DNA of 64,000 nucleotides. Source: Helicobacter himalayensis. GTDB lineage: Bacteria; Campylobacterota; Campylobacteria; Campylobacterales; Helicobacteraceae. Under the pieces are notes generated by a model, which was not told where the DNA came from, did no database searches, and saw only the letters and a list, made by a program, of their open reading frames with translations. A program made the translations under genes and the position numbers. Of this stretch, positions 19,060 through 27,022 are shown piece after piece. Where the stretch lies: positions 1,488,001-1,552,000 of the forward strand of contig NZ_CP014991.1 in assembly GCF_001602095.1 (NCBI RefSeq), given 5' to 3'. Each line of letters opens with the position of its first letter. The first letter of the stretch is position 1.

Positions 19060-20306
19060 TAAGCACTCCTTTTGCAAAAAGCTAAAGAGTTGCCTTTAAG
19101 AGATTTATAATTTAGATTTACCCCCCCCCTAGAGCTTATTTGATTAAATTTCTTTTGTGTCTGTATCTCAAAAAACGCTCCAGTTTTTAAAAGCATAGCA
19201 AATTGCTCATCACTTCTTTGCTGCGAAATATTTTCACTAGAATTTTTACTTAGATTTTTAAGTGATTTAATGGTTTTTAAAATAGTCTTTTTATCACTTG
19301 GGATATTTGTTACAAAAGTATTTTTAAGCCCACTACGCCCATTCTGTCTTGTACCTACATTTATTCCTTGTATGCCAAAAAATGGAGCTTCTTTAAGTAT
19401 GCAAGAAGAATTTCCTATAATAAATTCAGCATTTTTAAGCAAAGCAATAAAATACTCAAAACGAATTGATGGAAAAAGCCTAAAATTAGGATTATTATTA
19501 AAGATTTCATAACTTTGCATAATAAATTCAAAGCCTAAATCATTGTTTGGATACACTACAATATAGTTTTTACCACTTTCTAGTAAAGCTTTACTGAAAG
19601 CTTTAGCTTGAGCTTTCATGGTGTCAAATTCGGTCGTAACTGGATGAAATATAACTATGGCATAATTCTCAAAGCTTATATCATAATAAGCCTTAGCAAC
19701 CTCAAGACTTATCTTATTGTTTTGTAAAATATCTAAATCTGGAGAGCCTATAATAAAAATACTTTTTTTATCTTCACCTAGCTGAATAAGATTTGTTTTG
19801 GCATTGTCATCATTCACTAGGTGAATATGAGAAAGCTTTGATATAGCGTGCCTTAGGCTATCATCTATCGTTCCTGAGATTTCGCCCCCTTCAATATGAG
19901 CGACTAAAATATTATTTAAGCTTCCCACACTAGCAGCTGCTAAAGGCTCAATCCTATCTCCATGCACTATAATTAAGTCAGGTTCAAATTCAGTCACAAA
20001 CCTAGAAAAACCATCAATTGTCGAAGCTAATGCCTTATCCATTTGATAATATCTATCGTGATTAATAAATTTATAAATATTTTTAAAACCCTCTTTTTCC
20101 ACCTCGCCTAAAGTTGCTCCAAAATAGTGGCTCATATGCATTCCCGTTACAAAAACGAAAAGTTCAAAATTACTATCTTGCTCTACCTTGTGCATAAGCG
20201 ACTTTAGCTTACCAAAATCAGCTCTAGTTCCGGTTACAAAAGCTATACGCTTTCTGTCTTTATGTTTTTGAGGGCATTTTGAAGAAGTAATCCTTGCTTT
20301 TTTCAT
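19059..20306 (-). CDS. neuC: UDP-N-acetylhexosamine 2-epimerase (hydrolysing), NeuC/LegG-like
   Basis: A 415-residue epimerase of the GT-B-like fold that makes a ManNAc-type sugar and UDP for NeuB. Motifs are [51 protein letters not shown] and [15 protein letters not shown]. It could act on UDP-GlcNAc (NeuC) or UDP-diNAc-bacillosamine (LegG). The ATG overlaps the stop of neuB (ATGA). The C-terminal 21 residues after ISSRGG come from a spacer behind a G9 tract; with that tract length the frame ends exactly at the start of the CBS-cupin gene. Confidence 0.92.
   Translation of the reverse strand: MKKARITSSKCPQKHKDRKRIAFVTGTRADFGKLKSLMHKVEQDSNFELFVFVTGMHMSHYFGATLGEVEKEGFKNIYKFINHDRYYQMDKALASTIDGFSRFVTEFEPDLIIVHGDRIEPLAAASVGSLNNILVAHIEGGEISGTIDDSLRHAISKLSHIHLVNDDNAKTNLIQLGEDKKSIFIIGSPDLDILQNNKISLEVAKAYYDISFENYAIVIFHPVTTEFDTMKAQAKAFSKALLESGKNYIVVYPNNDLGFEFIMQSYEIFNNNPNFRLFPSIRFEYFIALLKNAEFIIGNSSCILKEAPFFGIQGINVGTRQNGRSGLKNTFVTNIPSDKKTILKTIKSLKNLSKNSSENISQQRSDEQFAMLLKTGAFFEIQTQKKFNQISSRGGVNLNYKSLKGNSLAFCKRSA
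19121..19129 (-). repeat. C9 tract at the 3' end of neuC, coupling frame now set
   Basis: With G9 on the coding strand the neuC frame crosses the 60-nt spacer and ends in TAATG with the CBS-cupin start at 19059. With G8 it stops immediately (GGG GGG TAA), with G10 after about seven codons. See the findings on switchable coupling. Confidence 0.9.
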
Positions 20307-21349
20307 TCAAAATCCTCCTTTTGAATCTGTCTGTTTGCTACTATATCTCTTAAAGCCCTTTTACCAAGAAGACTTTCATAGTGCTCTGCTCTTATCCCGC
20401 CTTTACCCGGACGTTTTACCCAGATATTATTAGGACTAAAAAATTCTCCTTTTTTAATAGGCTTTATACTCACTACACTTGCAAAGGCAAAATCTATGGT
20501 AACTTGTTCTTCTCTAGCCGCTTCTTTACTTGTATTATCACCTCTCATTATCCATACCCTTTGACTTTGCTCTATAAGCTCTTTTAGGGCATTTTCGTCC
20601 ATCGAACACACTATGTCAGGACCAACTCTATCCATACTATCAGTAAAATGTCGCTCCAAAACACTTGCACCCAAAGCTACTGCGCCAAGACAAGCCAAAT
20701 TACTTAAAGTATGATCGCTTAAACCAACAAGACAGCCAAACTCGCTCTCCATATCACACATAACTTTTAATCGCACCAAATTCTCTGGAGTCGGGTAAAG
20801 ATTAGTTGTGTGCATGAGCACAAAAGGTATTTGAGCTTTTTTAAAAATCTCTACAGCTTTCCTAATGCTTTGAAGCGAATTCATACCGGTGCTTAAAATT
20901 ATAGGTTTTTGAAAATTTGCAATATGTTTTAAAAGCGGGTAATTATTACACTCGCCAGAACCTATTTTATAGGCACTTACGCCCATATCTTCTAATCGAT
21001 TAGCTCCAGCCCTACTAAAAGGGGTGCTAAGATACATAAGTCCCTTGCTTTCAGTATATTCCTTCAAAGCTCTTTCATCCTTTTCACTCAAAGCACATCT
21101 TTTCATAATCTCATAAATACTTATTCTGGCATTACCCGGAATTATACTTTTAGCCTCATCACTCATCTCATCTTCTATGATATGCGTTTGATGTTTGATA
21201 AGTTTTGCTCCAGCGCGAGATGCACTATCTACCATAAGCTTAGCAATCTCTAAAGAACCATTATGATTTATGCCAATTTCAGGCACTACCAACGGGGGAT
21301 TAGACTTAGAGATAACGATCTTTGAAGTTAAATAAACATCAGTACTCAT
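20303..21349 (-). CDS. neuB: N-acylneuraminate synthase with SAF domain
   Basis: A 348-residue NeuB-type enzyme that condenses PEP with a ManNAc-like sugar to a nine-carbon ulosonic acid. The TIM barrel shows [43 protein letters not shown] and ERHFT; the C-terminal SAF domain shows [16 protein letters not shown]. Compared with the broken neuB at 17421-18299 it is the complete form. The start is the ATG at 21349, which overlaps the stop of a 44-codon upstream frame (TGATG); the frame itself could also start at a TTG one codon earlier. Followed by neuC with an ATGA overlap. Confidence 0.93.
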   Translation of the reverse strand: MSTDVYLTSKIVISKSNPPLVVPEIGINHNGSLEIAKLMVDSASRAGAKLIKHQTHIIEDEMSDEAKSIIPGNARISIYEIMKRCALSEKDERALKEYTESKGLMYLSTPFSRAGANRLEDMGVSAYKIGSGECNNYPLLKHIANFQKPIILSTGMNSLQSIRKAVEIFKKAQIPFVLMHTTNLYPTPENLVRLKVMCDMESEFGCLVGLSDHTLSNLACLGAVALGASVLERHFTDSMDRVGPDIVCSMDENALKELIEQSQRVWIMRGDNTSKEAAREEQVTIDFAFASVVSIKPIKKGEFFSPNNIWVKRPGKGGIRAEHYESLLGKRALRDIVANRQIQKEDFE

Positions 21350-21483
21350 CAATTAAGCTCGCAAATCTTTGTTTCTGAAAATACCTTGAGCGCAAAATCC
21401 CTATTATCCACTCGCCAATCCTTCATTAAAAGACCTTTTGAATCTGGTTCTGAAAGCTTATTTATGAAAATTGCTATTTTCAT
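21349..21483 (-). CDS. Small 44-residue leader-like open reading frame before neuB
   Basis: ATG at 21483 reads [19 protein letters not shown] and ends CELN with a TGA that shares its last base with the neuB ATG. It therefore lies at the head of the neuB-neuC operon and is positioned for translational coupling. The first eight codons are identical to a second start on the opposite strand at 21594, as part of a 24-bp inverted repeat. It may be the remnant of a longer gene or a leader peptide. No family recognised. Confidence 0.5.
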   Translation of the reverse strand: MKIAIFINKLSEPDSKGLLMKDWRVDNRDFALKVFSETKICELN

Positions 21484-21617
21484 GCTTTAGCTTTCAAGCA
21501 TATTCGGACTTTGATTGTATCTTAAAAATCTTAAAATAAAACTTTTTTACTTTCTTCTTGCGAAGAATCCCACAAAATAGGGATTGTGCATTTATGAAAA
21601 TAGCAATTTTCATAAAT
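21460..21617. repeat. 24-bp perfect inverted repeat flanking the divergent promoter region
   Basis: Arms at 21460-21483 and 21594-21617 (ATTTATGAAAATTGCTATTTTCAT and its reverse complement in the second arm). The 110 bp between them holds the only spacer between the two divergent main operons of the island. Each arm also encodes the same first codons MKIAIFIN reading outwards. This arrangement could allow inversion of the promoter segment, or it may be a gene-start duplication. Confidence 0.8.
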
Positions 21618-21634
21618 GTATTAAAGGAAGAAGT

Positions 21635-22534
21635 ATGGAGACAACAGCCGTAGTGGTGGCAAGGAAAGGTTCTGTGCGCCTAAAATCAAAATCTATGCTT
21701 AAACTTGATGAGAAACAAACACTTATTGAGCGTAAAATCAAACAACTTCAACAATGCAAGCATATTCATCGTGTGGTTTTTGGAAGTGATTGCGAGATTA
21801 TGCGCGAAGTAGCCAAAAATGCAGGCGCACAAATTGTAGAGCGTCCGCAGTATTATTGTGATGAAAGCAAAGCAAGCGCAAATGAAATGATAGCCAATAT
21901 GCTCTCTTTGTTCCACACAGACATTGTAGTATGGGCACACTGCACAAATCCACTCATCACACCAGCTACTTATGACAAAGCCATAGAGACTTTTTTTGAC
22001 AACCTTAAGCAATTTGACAGCCTACTTTCTGTTGTGGAACTCAAAGAGCATTTATGGAAAAGCGATAAATCTTGCGCTCTCAATTACAATCCATTCACAC
22101 CCAAACATACACCGGCTAAAGAATTAGCACCACTTTATATGCAAGATGGCGGTATCTTTATCCAGCCCTACAAACAAATGAGGGCAAACAGCTACTTTTT
22201 TGGGAAAAAACCTTATTTGTTTGAAATCCCAAAAGATGAATTTTTGGACATTAATGAAATGCGTGATTATCTGCTTGCTAAGGCTCTTATACAAGCCTGT
22301 AAGGGGGGGGGGAAGGCTAGAACTCTTGCCATATTCCATTTTCAATGCTATCTTGCTCTTTTTGTATATTCAAAATGCAATACTTTCGATTCTCTTTTTA
22401 ACAATATTTTATCACTCAAAATCAAGTCTAAAATAGTATCCACACAACTTTATAGCACATTCGCATTTTTAGAATCCAAGTTTCCACACCACACTTCTTT
22501 CAATAATCCCACACTCAATAAAGTAGCTGTATGA
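21635..22534 (+). CDS. NeuA-like cytidylyltransferase with divergent active-site motif
   Basis: The NeuA-like domain is about 225 residues from METTAVVVARKGSVRLKSKS, a strongly altered form of the ARxGSKGxxxKN motif. ESKASANEMI, VVWAHCTNPLI and EFLDINEMRDYLLA are the other family landmarks. A G10 tract (22303-22312) follows at CKGGG; after it the frame continues 74 codons of low-complexity, non-protein-like sequence and ends in ATGA at the next gene. The start is the ATG after AAAGGAAG; a longer frame reaches back to 21584. First gene of the plus-strand operon. Probably activates an unusual ulosonic acid with CTP; substrate unknown. Confidence 0.85.
   Translation: METTAVVVARKGSVRLKSKSMLKLDEKQTLIERKIKQLQQCKHIHRVVFGSDCEIMREVAKNAGAQIVERPQYYCDESKASANEMIANMLSLFHTDIVVWAHCTNPLITPATYDKAIETFFDNLKQFDSLLSVVELKEHLWKSDKSCALNYNPFTPKHTPAKELAPLYMQDGGIFIQPYKQMRANSYFFGKKPYLFEIPKDEFLDINEMRDYLLAKALIQACKGGGKARTLAIFHFQCYLALFVYSKCNTFDSLFNNILSLKIKSKIVSTQLYSTFAFLESKFPHHTSFNNPTLNKVAV
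22303..22312 (+). repeat. G10 tract at the 3' end of the first plus-strand cytidylyltransferase gene, coupling frame now set
   Basis: With G10 the frame runs 74 codons through the 222-nt spacer and stops in ATGA overlapping the aldolase start at 22531. With G11 it stops after a few codons (GEG and TAG). With G9 it runs about 44 codons and stops near 22436. Confidence 0.93.
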
Positions 22535-24153
22535 ATAAAGTAACTCTACTTGATTGCACTTTGCGCGATGGCGGATATATTAACAATTGGGAATTTAAAG
22601 ATTCTCAAATTACAAAAATCCTTTCCGCACTAGATTCCGCAAAAATCGACATTATAGAGTGTGGTTACCTCAACGACAAAATAGATAAAAGCTCTAACAC
22701 GACACTTTTTAAAAATACACAAATCCTTAGCAAGTTTTTGCAAAATATCAAAACGCGAAAAGTTGCGATGATAAATCTTGGAGATTTTGATGTCAGCACA
22801 CTTTCAGAAAGAAGCCAAACGCTCTTAGATGGTGTTCGTTTGTCTTTTCATAAAGAATACTTAGAATCTGCCTTAGATGTCGCAAAGATTCTCAAAGCTC
22901 TTGACTATGGGGTGTATTTTCAACCTATGATTACAAAACGTTATAATGATTTAGAATTCCTACATATGATTGAGAAAGTCAATAAAATAGGGCTTTCCGC
23001 ACTTTATATCGTAGATAGTTTTGGCTCAATGAGCTTAAAGGAATTTACACGATATTGCGCCCTAGCAGAAAATAATCTTTGGCAAAATTGCGCACTTGGC
23101 TACCACTCCCATAATAATATGCAGCTTGCATTTTCAAATGCAATTTTTCTCTGCACACAAAATATAAAACGAGAAGTCATCATAGATTCTAGTATTTATG
23201 GGATTGGTAGAGGTGCTGGGAATCTCAATACTGAGTTAATTGCAGACTTTTGCAACAAAGAGTTTAATACACATTATGAGATAATGCCACTTTTAGACAT
23301 TATTGACACACTCTTACAGAATCTAAGAGCCAAACATTTATGGGGATTTTCACCCGCTCAATACCTCTCCGCATCGCTTGATATACACCCAAACTACGCA
23401 AGCTACCTCACCCGTAGAAATGCCAATAAAATCACAATTTTAAAACAAATACTTGAGCAGATTCCAGAAGAGAAAAAATCAACCTTTGATAAAAAGCTCA
23501 TACAAAAACTTCACGCAGATTTTTTGCTAAAGTGTGTTACACCAATCAAAAAAGAATTTTCTCTCTCAAAAGATAAAAAAGTTTTACTTATAGCCCCGGG
23601 CAAAAGCACTGATAAATATCAAGATATTATAAACCAAAAAATACAAAGCAATGAATATCACATAATAGCACTTAATCATATTTCAAAGTTTCCTTGTGAT
23701 TATTATTTTTTCAGCAACCAAAAACGCTACGATGAATTTAGCACTTTTTTGCAGCCGCACAAAACACTCATTACAAATAATCTTAAAACACATATTCCTA
23801 GCAATGAGTTGAGAGGTGTTTTAGACTTTGCAAAGCTCGCGTTTATAGGAGACGAGTTTTTCTCAAATGTGAGCGTGATAATGCTAAATTTCTTAATTTT
23901 ACAAGGTTTTAAAAGTGTAGAATTTGCCGGGCTTGATGGGTATAAGCTTGTGGAGGAAAATTATAGCTATGATGAATATGATGTGCAGATAACACTCGAA
24001 AACATACAAGAACAAAATACATTGATAAAAAATGCACTTCACCTCCTAAAGCCAAAAATTACTATTTCCTTTGTTACACCAAGTATTTTTGAAGAAAACA
24101 CATTTAAAGGTGCGCTTGAGAATAAAATCTCAGTAAATGGGGGGGGGGGGTAA
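22531..24153 (+). CDS. HMGL/DRE-TIM type aldolase fused to a second domain
   Basis: A 540-residue protein. The N-terminal half is a DRE-TIM metallolyase like 4-hydroxy-2-oxovalerate aldolase: LLDCTLRDGGYINNW, IDIIECGYL, YIVDSFGSM, GYHSHNNMQLAF and YGIGRGAGNLNTE. From about residue 350 a separate Rossmann-like domain follows (KVLLIAPGKSTDKYQD, then IIALNHISKFPCDYYFF and FAGLDGY). Such two-domain aldolases are known in some surface-polysaccharide clusters, where they might extend or cleave a keto sugar acid; the reaction here is unknown. The gene ends in NGGGG from a G12 tract. It is flanked by cytidylyltransferase genes, which suggests it makes or tailors their substrate. Confidence 0.82.
   Translation: MNKVTLLDCTLRDGGYINNWEFKDSQITKILSALDSAKIDIIECGYLNDKIDKSSNTTLFKNTQILSKFLQNIKTRKVAMINLGDFDVSTLSERSQTLLDGVRLSFHKEYLESALDVAKILKALDYGVYFQPMITKRYNDLEFLHMIEKVNKIGLSALYIVDSFGSMSLKEFTRYCALAENNLWQNCALGYHSHNNMQLAFSNAIFLCTQNIKREVIIDSSIYGIGRGAGNLNTELIADFCNKEFNTHYEIMPLLDIIDTLLQNLRAKHLWGFSPAQYLSASLDIHPNYASYLTRRNANKITILKQILEQIPEEKKSTFDKKLIQKLHADFLLKCVTPIKKEFSLSKDKKVLLIAPGKSTDKYQDIINQKIQSNEYHIIALNHISKFPCDYYFFSNQKRYDEFSTFLQPHKTLITNNLKTHIPSNELRGVLDFAKLAFIGDEFFSNVSVIMLNFLILQGFKSVEFAGLDGYKLVEENYSYDEYDVQITLENIQEQNTLIKNALHLLKPKITISFVTPSIFEENTFKGALENKISVNGGGG
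24139..24150 (+). repeat. G12 tract at the 3' end of the aldolase gene, uncoupled now
   Basis: G12 is followed directly by TAA. G10 or G13 would open 24 codons of spacer and stop in GTGA overlapping the GTG start at 24224. G11 stops after GKSI. It is the longest tract in the window. Confidence 0.95.
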
Positions 24154-24223
24154 GTCTATATGATTGTCATATTTTAAATAAAAAATTACCTCTTAGACGC
24201 TTCTTAGACAAAAGGAGCGTAGC

Positions 24224-25510
24224 GTGAAATTTAGTGCTGTTGTTCCTTTCAAAACAAGCTCAAATATGAAAGAAAACTTTTTGCTTCTAAATAATAAGCC
24301 ATTGTTTTTGTATATTTTTGAGACTTTACTTGCTACGCCTATGATTGATGAGGTAGTTTGCTATTGTGAAAATGAATTAGTAAGGGATTTTTTACCAAAA
24401 AATGTGCGTTTCTTAAAGCGTGAAAAATACTTAGATGGAGAATCTATAAAGCCTTGTGATATCCTCAAGGATTTAAGCACAAAGCTTGAGACGCAGTATT
24501 TTGTATTATGCGCCATAACAAGTCCTTTTATCAAAAGTCTTTCTATTGTTAAAGGCATAGAGGCAATTTTAGGGGGTAAGTTTGATTGTGCTTTTTCAGT
24601 GCAAAAACTCAAACGCTATGCGTGGTTTTTAGATGCGCCCATCAATTATTCTTTAGCAGAAAAAAGTGCTACAAAGGATCTTGCGCCTCTTTATATAGAA
24701 ACAAAAGGTTTTTATATTTTTGAACGTGCTTTGGCATTGCAATATGGCAGGGATATAGGTTTTAATCCTTGCAAAATCGAAGTAAGCGATATTGAATCTA
24801 TTAACATAAAGGAGGAAAGTGATTTAGAACTAGCCCAAATAGTTAGCAAGTTTATAAACACACAAACGCACACGCCCTATTTTTTACTTTCAAAACTTTG
24901 CAAACATATTATTTTAGATATGGATGGGGTTTTGATAGATTCTGAATATCTTATGTCTAAGGCATGGGAAAATTCTGGTGGCAGTGAGTTTGCGCCATTT
25001 AGTGAATATAAAAAACTTGTAGGCTTGCCATTTGATGATATTTGCTTAAAACTTGGTGTTCCAATGCTTGAAATCAAATCTCTTAAAGAAAGGTATTTTA
25101 ATTTTTCGCAAGTACATGTCAATGAGGTAAGGCTTTTCCCAAATGTTAAAGAAACACTTGAATTTTTTATCCAAAAAGCTGTGAAAATTAGCATAGTAAC
25201 CTCAAAAAACTATGAAGCAGCACAAAACATTTTGAAGTATTTTGACTTAAGGGTTGATCTTCTTGTAGCACCTAATTTAAAGTTGTATGAAGGGCGCAAT
25301 AAACCTTTTGGCGACCCACTTCTTTATGCTTGTTTTAAAAATGGCGTAAAGCCTGAAGAGAGCGTGTATGTTGGGGATATGCTAAGTGATTATCAAACAG
25401 CAAAAGAAGCGCAAATTGATTTTATTTTGGCGAGTTATGGTTATGGTAGTTTGGAGGTAAGTGCTAATGAAATTAAAGATTTTTCACAGCTTAAACTTAT
25501 GTTTTTGTAA
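24224..25510 (+). CDS. NeuA-like cytidylyltransferase fused to a beta-phosphoglucomutase-type HAD phosphatase
   Basis: 428 residues from a GTG start after AAAGGAG. The N-terminal domain has the NeuA fold pattern but an eroded motif (VPFKTSSNMKENFL), with ITSPFI, KDLAPLYIETKGF and ESINIKEESDLELAQ further on. From about residue 225 a HAD domain with a C1-type cap follows: LDMDGVLIDSEYLMS, SIVTSKNYEAA, KPFGDPLLYA and VYVGDMLSDYQTA. This HAD subtype differs from the KdsC-like domain of the fusion at 16257. The pairing suggests a phosphorylated sugar acid that is dephosphorylated and then activated. The eroded nucleotide motif makes transferase activity less certain. Confidence 0.85.
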   Translation: MKFSAVVPFKTSSNMKENFLLLNNKPLFLYIFETLLATPMIDEVVCYCENELVRDFLPKNVRFLKREKYLDGESIKPCDILKDLSTKLETQYFVLCAITSPFIKSLSIVKGIEAILGGKFDCAFSVQKLKRYAWFLDAPINYSLAEKSATKDLAPLYIETKGFYIFERALALQYGRDIGFNPCKIEVSDIESINIKEESDLELAQIVSKFINTQTHTPYFLLSKLCKHIILDMDGVLIDSEYLMSKAWENSGGSEFAPFSEYKKLVGLPFDDICLKLGVPMLEIKSLKERYFNFSQVHVNEVRLFPNVKETLEFFIQKAVKISIVTSKNYEAAQNILKYFDLRVDLLVAPNLKLYEGRNKPFGDPLLYACFKNGVKPEESVYVGDMLSDYQTAKEAQIDFILASYGYGSLEVSANEIKDFSQLKLMFL

Positions 25511-25524
25511 ATAAAGGAGAAAAA

Positions 25525-26226
25525 ATGAAAATATCCGTATTTTTACCTTGTAGAAAAGGCTCACAAAGAGTTGTCAATAAAAACACACGTCCTTTTGGCA
25601 ATGTTAAATTTGGACTTTTACAAATAAAATTACAGCAACTTCTAAGCACTGCAAATATAGACAGAATCTATTTAAGCTCAGATGATGAAGCGATTTTAGA
25701 TTTTGCAAAAAAAATGAATAGTGGAAAAATAGTTATTCATAAAAGAAATGAGTTATTAAGTTCAAATTCTGCAAGTGCTGATATGCTCGTTAATCACGCA
25801 CTTGAACTTATACAAAATGGCGTTATTTTATGGACACATGTTACCTCTCCATTTTTTACACAAAAAGAATATAAAAACGCCATTGCCCTTTACAAAAAAA
25901 ATCTTTCAAAATTTGATTCTCTAATGAGTGTCACGGCGTTAAAAGGATTCTTTTGGGATAAAAACGGAGCAATAAATTATGATAGAAGTCTAATGAGATG
26001 GCCACCTACACAGGATACAGATATTTTATATGAAATAAATAGCGCGTGTTTTATCGCTGGAGTTGATATATATAAAAACGGGGATAGAATCGGAGAAAAT
26101 CCCTATCTTTACGCTGTGGATAAGATTAAAGGTATGGATATAGATTATGAGGAGGATTTTTTTATGGCACAAAGTTTATTTAAAAGTAATTCTTTGCTAA
26201 TAGGGGGGGGGGCAAACATAATTTAA
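25525..26226 (+). CDS. NeuA-like cytidylyltransferase (third on plus strand)
   Basis: A 233-residue protein starting 14 nt after the previous gene, with AAAGGAG before the ATG. Motifs are FLPCRKGSQRVVNKN, SSNSASADMLVNHA, LWTHVTSPFF, SVTALKGFFWDKNGAINYD and GMDIDYEEDFFMAQ. The asparagine-rich end of the first motif (RVVNKN) is shared with the next gene and differs from the canonical KGIPxKN form. It ends at LIGGGANII behind a G10 tract. Substrate unknown; presumably a CMP-activated ulosonic acid. Confidence 0.88.
   Translation: MKISVFLPCRKGSQRVVNKNTRPFGNVKFGLLQIKLQQLLSTANIDRIYLSSDDEAILDFAKKMNSGKIVIHKRNELLSSNSASADMLVNHALELIQNGVILWTHVTSPFFTQKEYKNAIALYKKNLSKFDSLMSVTALKGFFWDKNGAINYDRSLMRWPPTQDTDILYEINSACFIAGVDIYKNGDRIGENPYLYAVDKIKGMDIDYEEDFFMAQSLFKSNSLLIGGGANII
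26203..26212 (+). repeat. G10 tract at the 3' end of a cytidylyltransferase gene, uncoupled now
   Basis: With G10 the frame stops at 26226. With G11 or G8 it runs 26 further codons without a stop and ends in ATGA overlapping the next start at 26291. Confidence 0.93.
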
Positions 26227-26290
26227 GACAAAGTTTATATTTTTCATCACATATTAACGCTTATGCTAGCTCCACTACAAGGAGCGCAGC

Positions 26291-26965
26291 ATGATACTCA
26301 AAGCTTTAATTCCTGTGCGTTCTGGAAGTGAAAGGGTGAAAAATAAAAATATCAAACCTTTTGCAGAAAGCTCATTGCTTGAAATCAAAATAAAACAACT
26401 CAAACGCATAAGCGAAATTGATAGCATAGTGGTCAATTCAAATTGCGACACAATGCTAACAATAGCTAAAAACTTAGGCGTAGAAACCATAAAAAGAGAT
26501 GAATACTTTGCTCTTTCTTTAACACCAAACGAAGAGATTTATGCAAATTATGCAAAACACATTGATTGCGATATAGTGCTTTTTGCTGATGTTACAAATC
26601 CTTTGCTTAGTGATAAAAGCATAAAAAAAGCTATACAGACCTATAAAAATCTGGACTCAAAATATGATTCTTTAGTTAGCGTTAATGCAGTGCGATTATT
26701 TATGTGGCAAAATGGAATCCCACTCAATTATGATGAATCTAAAAAACCAAGAAGTCAAGATTTACCAAAAATTTTTGCTCTAAATTATGCTGTACATATT
26801 TTCCCGCACGAGATTTTAAAACGCGGTAGGATAGTAGGGCAAAAGCCATTTTTATTTGAATTAAATAAATTAGAAGCCCTAGATATTGATGAACCACTTG
26901 ATTTTGAGATTGCAGAATTTCTCTATAAGAAATATTGCTTAATAGGGGGGGGGGGTAAGTTATAA
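26291..26965 (+). CDS. NeuA-like cytidylyltransferase (fourth on plus strand)
   Basis: A 224-residue protein with the motif IPVRSGSERVKNKN, LFADVTNPLL, SVNAVRLFMWQNGIPLNYD and ALDIDEPLDFEIAE. It is the closest relative of the gene before it by motif pattern, but not a near-identical copy, so the two probably differ in substrate. The ATG follows AAGGAGCGCAGC, a spacer also found in similar form before the genes at 24224 and 27023. It ends LIGGGGKL behind a G11 tract. Confidence 0.88.
   Translation: MILKALIPVRSGSERVKNKNIKPFAESSLLEIKIKQLKRISEIDSIVVNSNCDTMLTIAKNLGVETIKRDEYFALSLTPNEEIYANYAKHIDCDIVLFADVTNPLLSDKSIKKAIQTYKNLDSKYDSLVSVNAVRLFMWQNGIPLNYDESKKPRSQDLPKIFALNYAVHIFPHEILKRGRIVGQKPFLFELNKLEALDIDEPLDFEIAEFLYKKYCLIGGGGKL
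26945..26955 (+). repeat. G11 tract at the 3' end of a cytidylyltransferase gene, uncoupled now
   Basis: With G11 the frame stops at 26965. With G10 it runs 22 further codons and ends in GTGA overlapping the GTG start of the KdsB-like gene at 27023. Confidence 0.93.
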
Positions 26966-27022
26966 ACTCTTTTTTACTACTTCCCTTAAAACAAACACTG
27001 CACTTAAAACAAGAGGTGCAGC

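Noticed and set aside
22313-22530. Protein-like reading on the minus strand of the spacer after the first G tract (for example DTILDLILSDKILLKRESK)
   Set aside because: It is interrupted by several stops and I recognise no family. It could be the remnant of a gene but cannot be supported.
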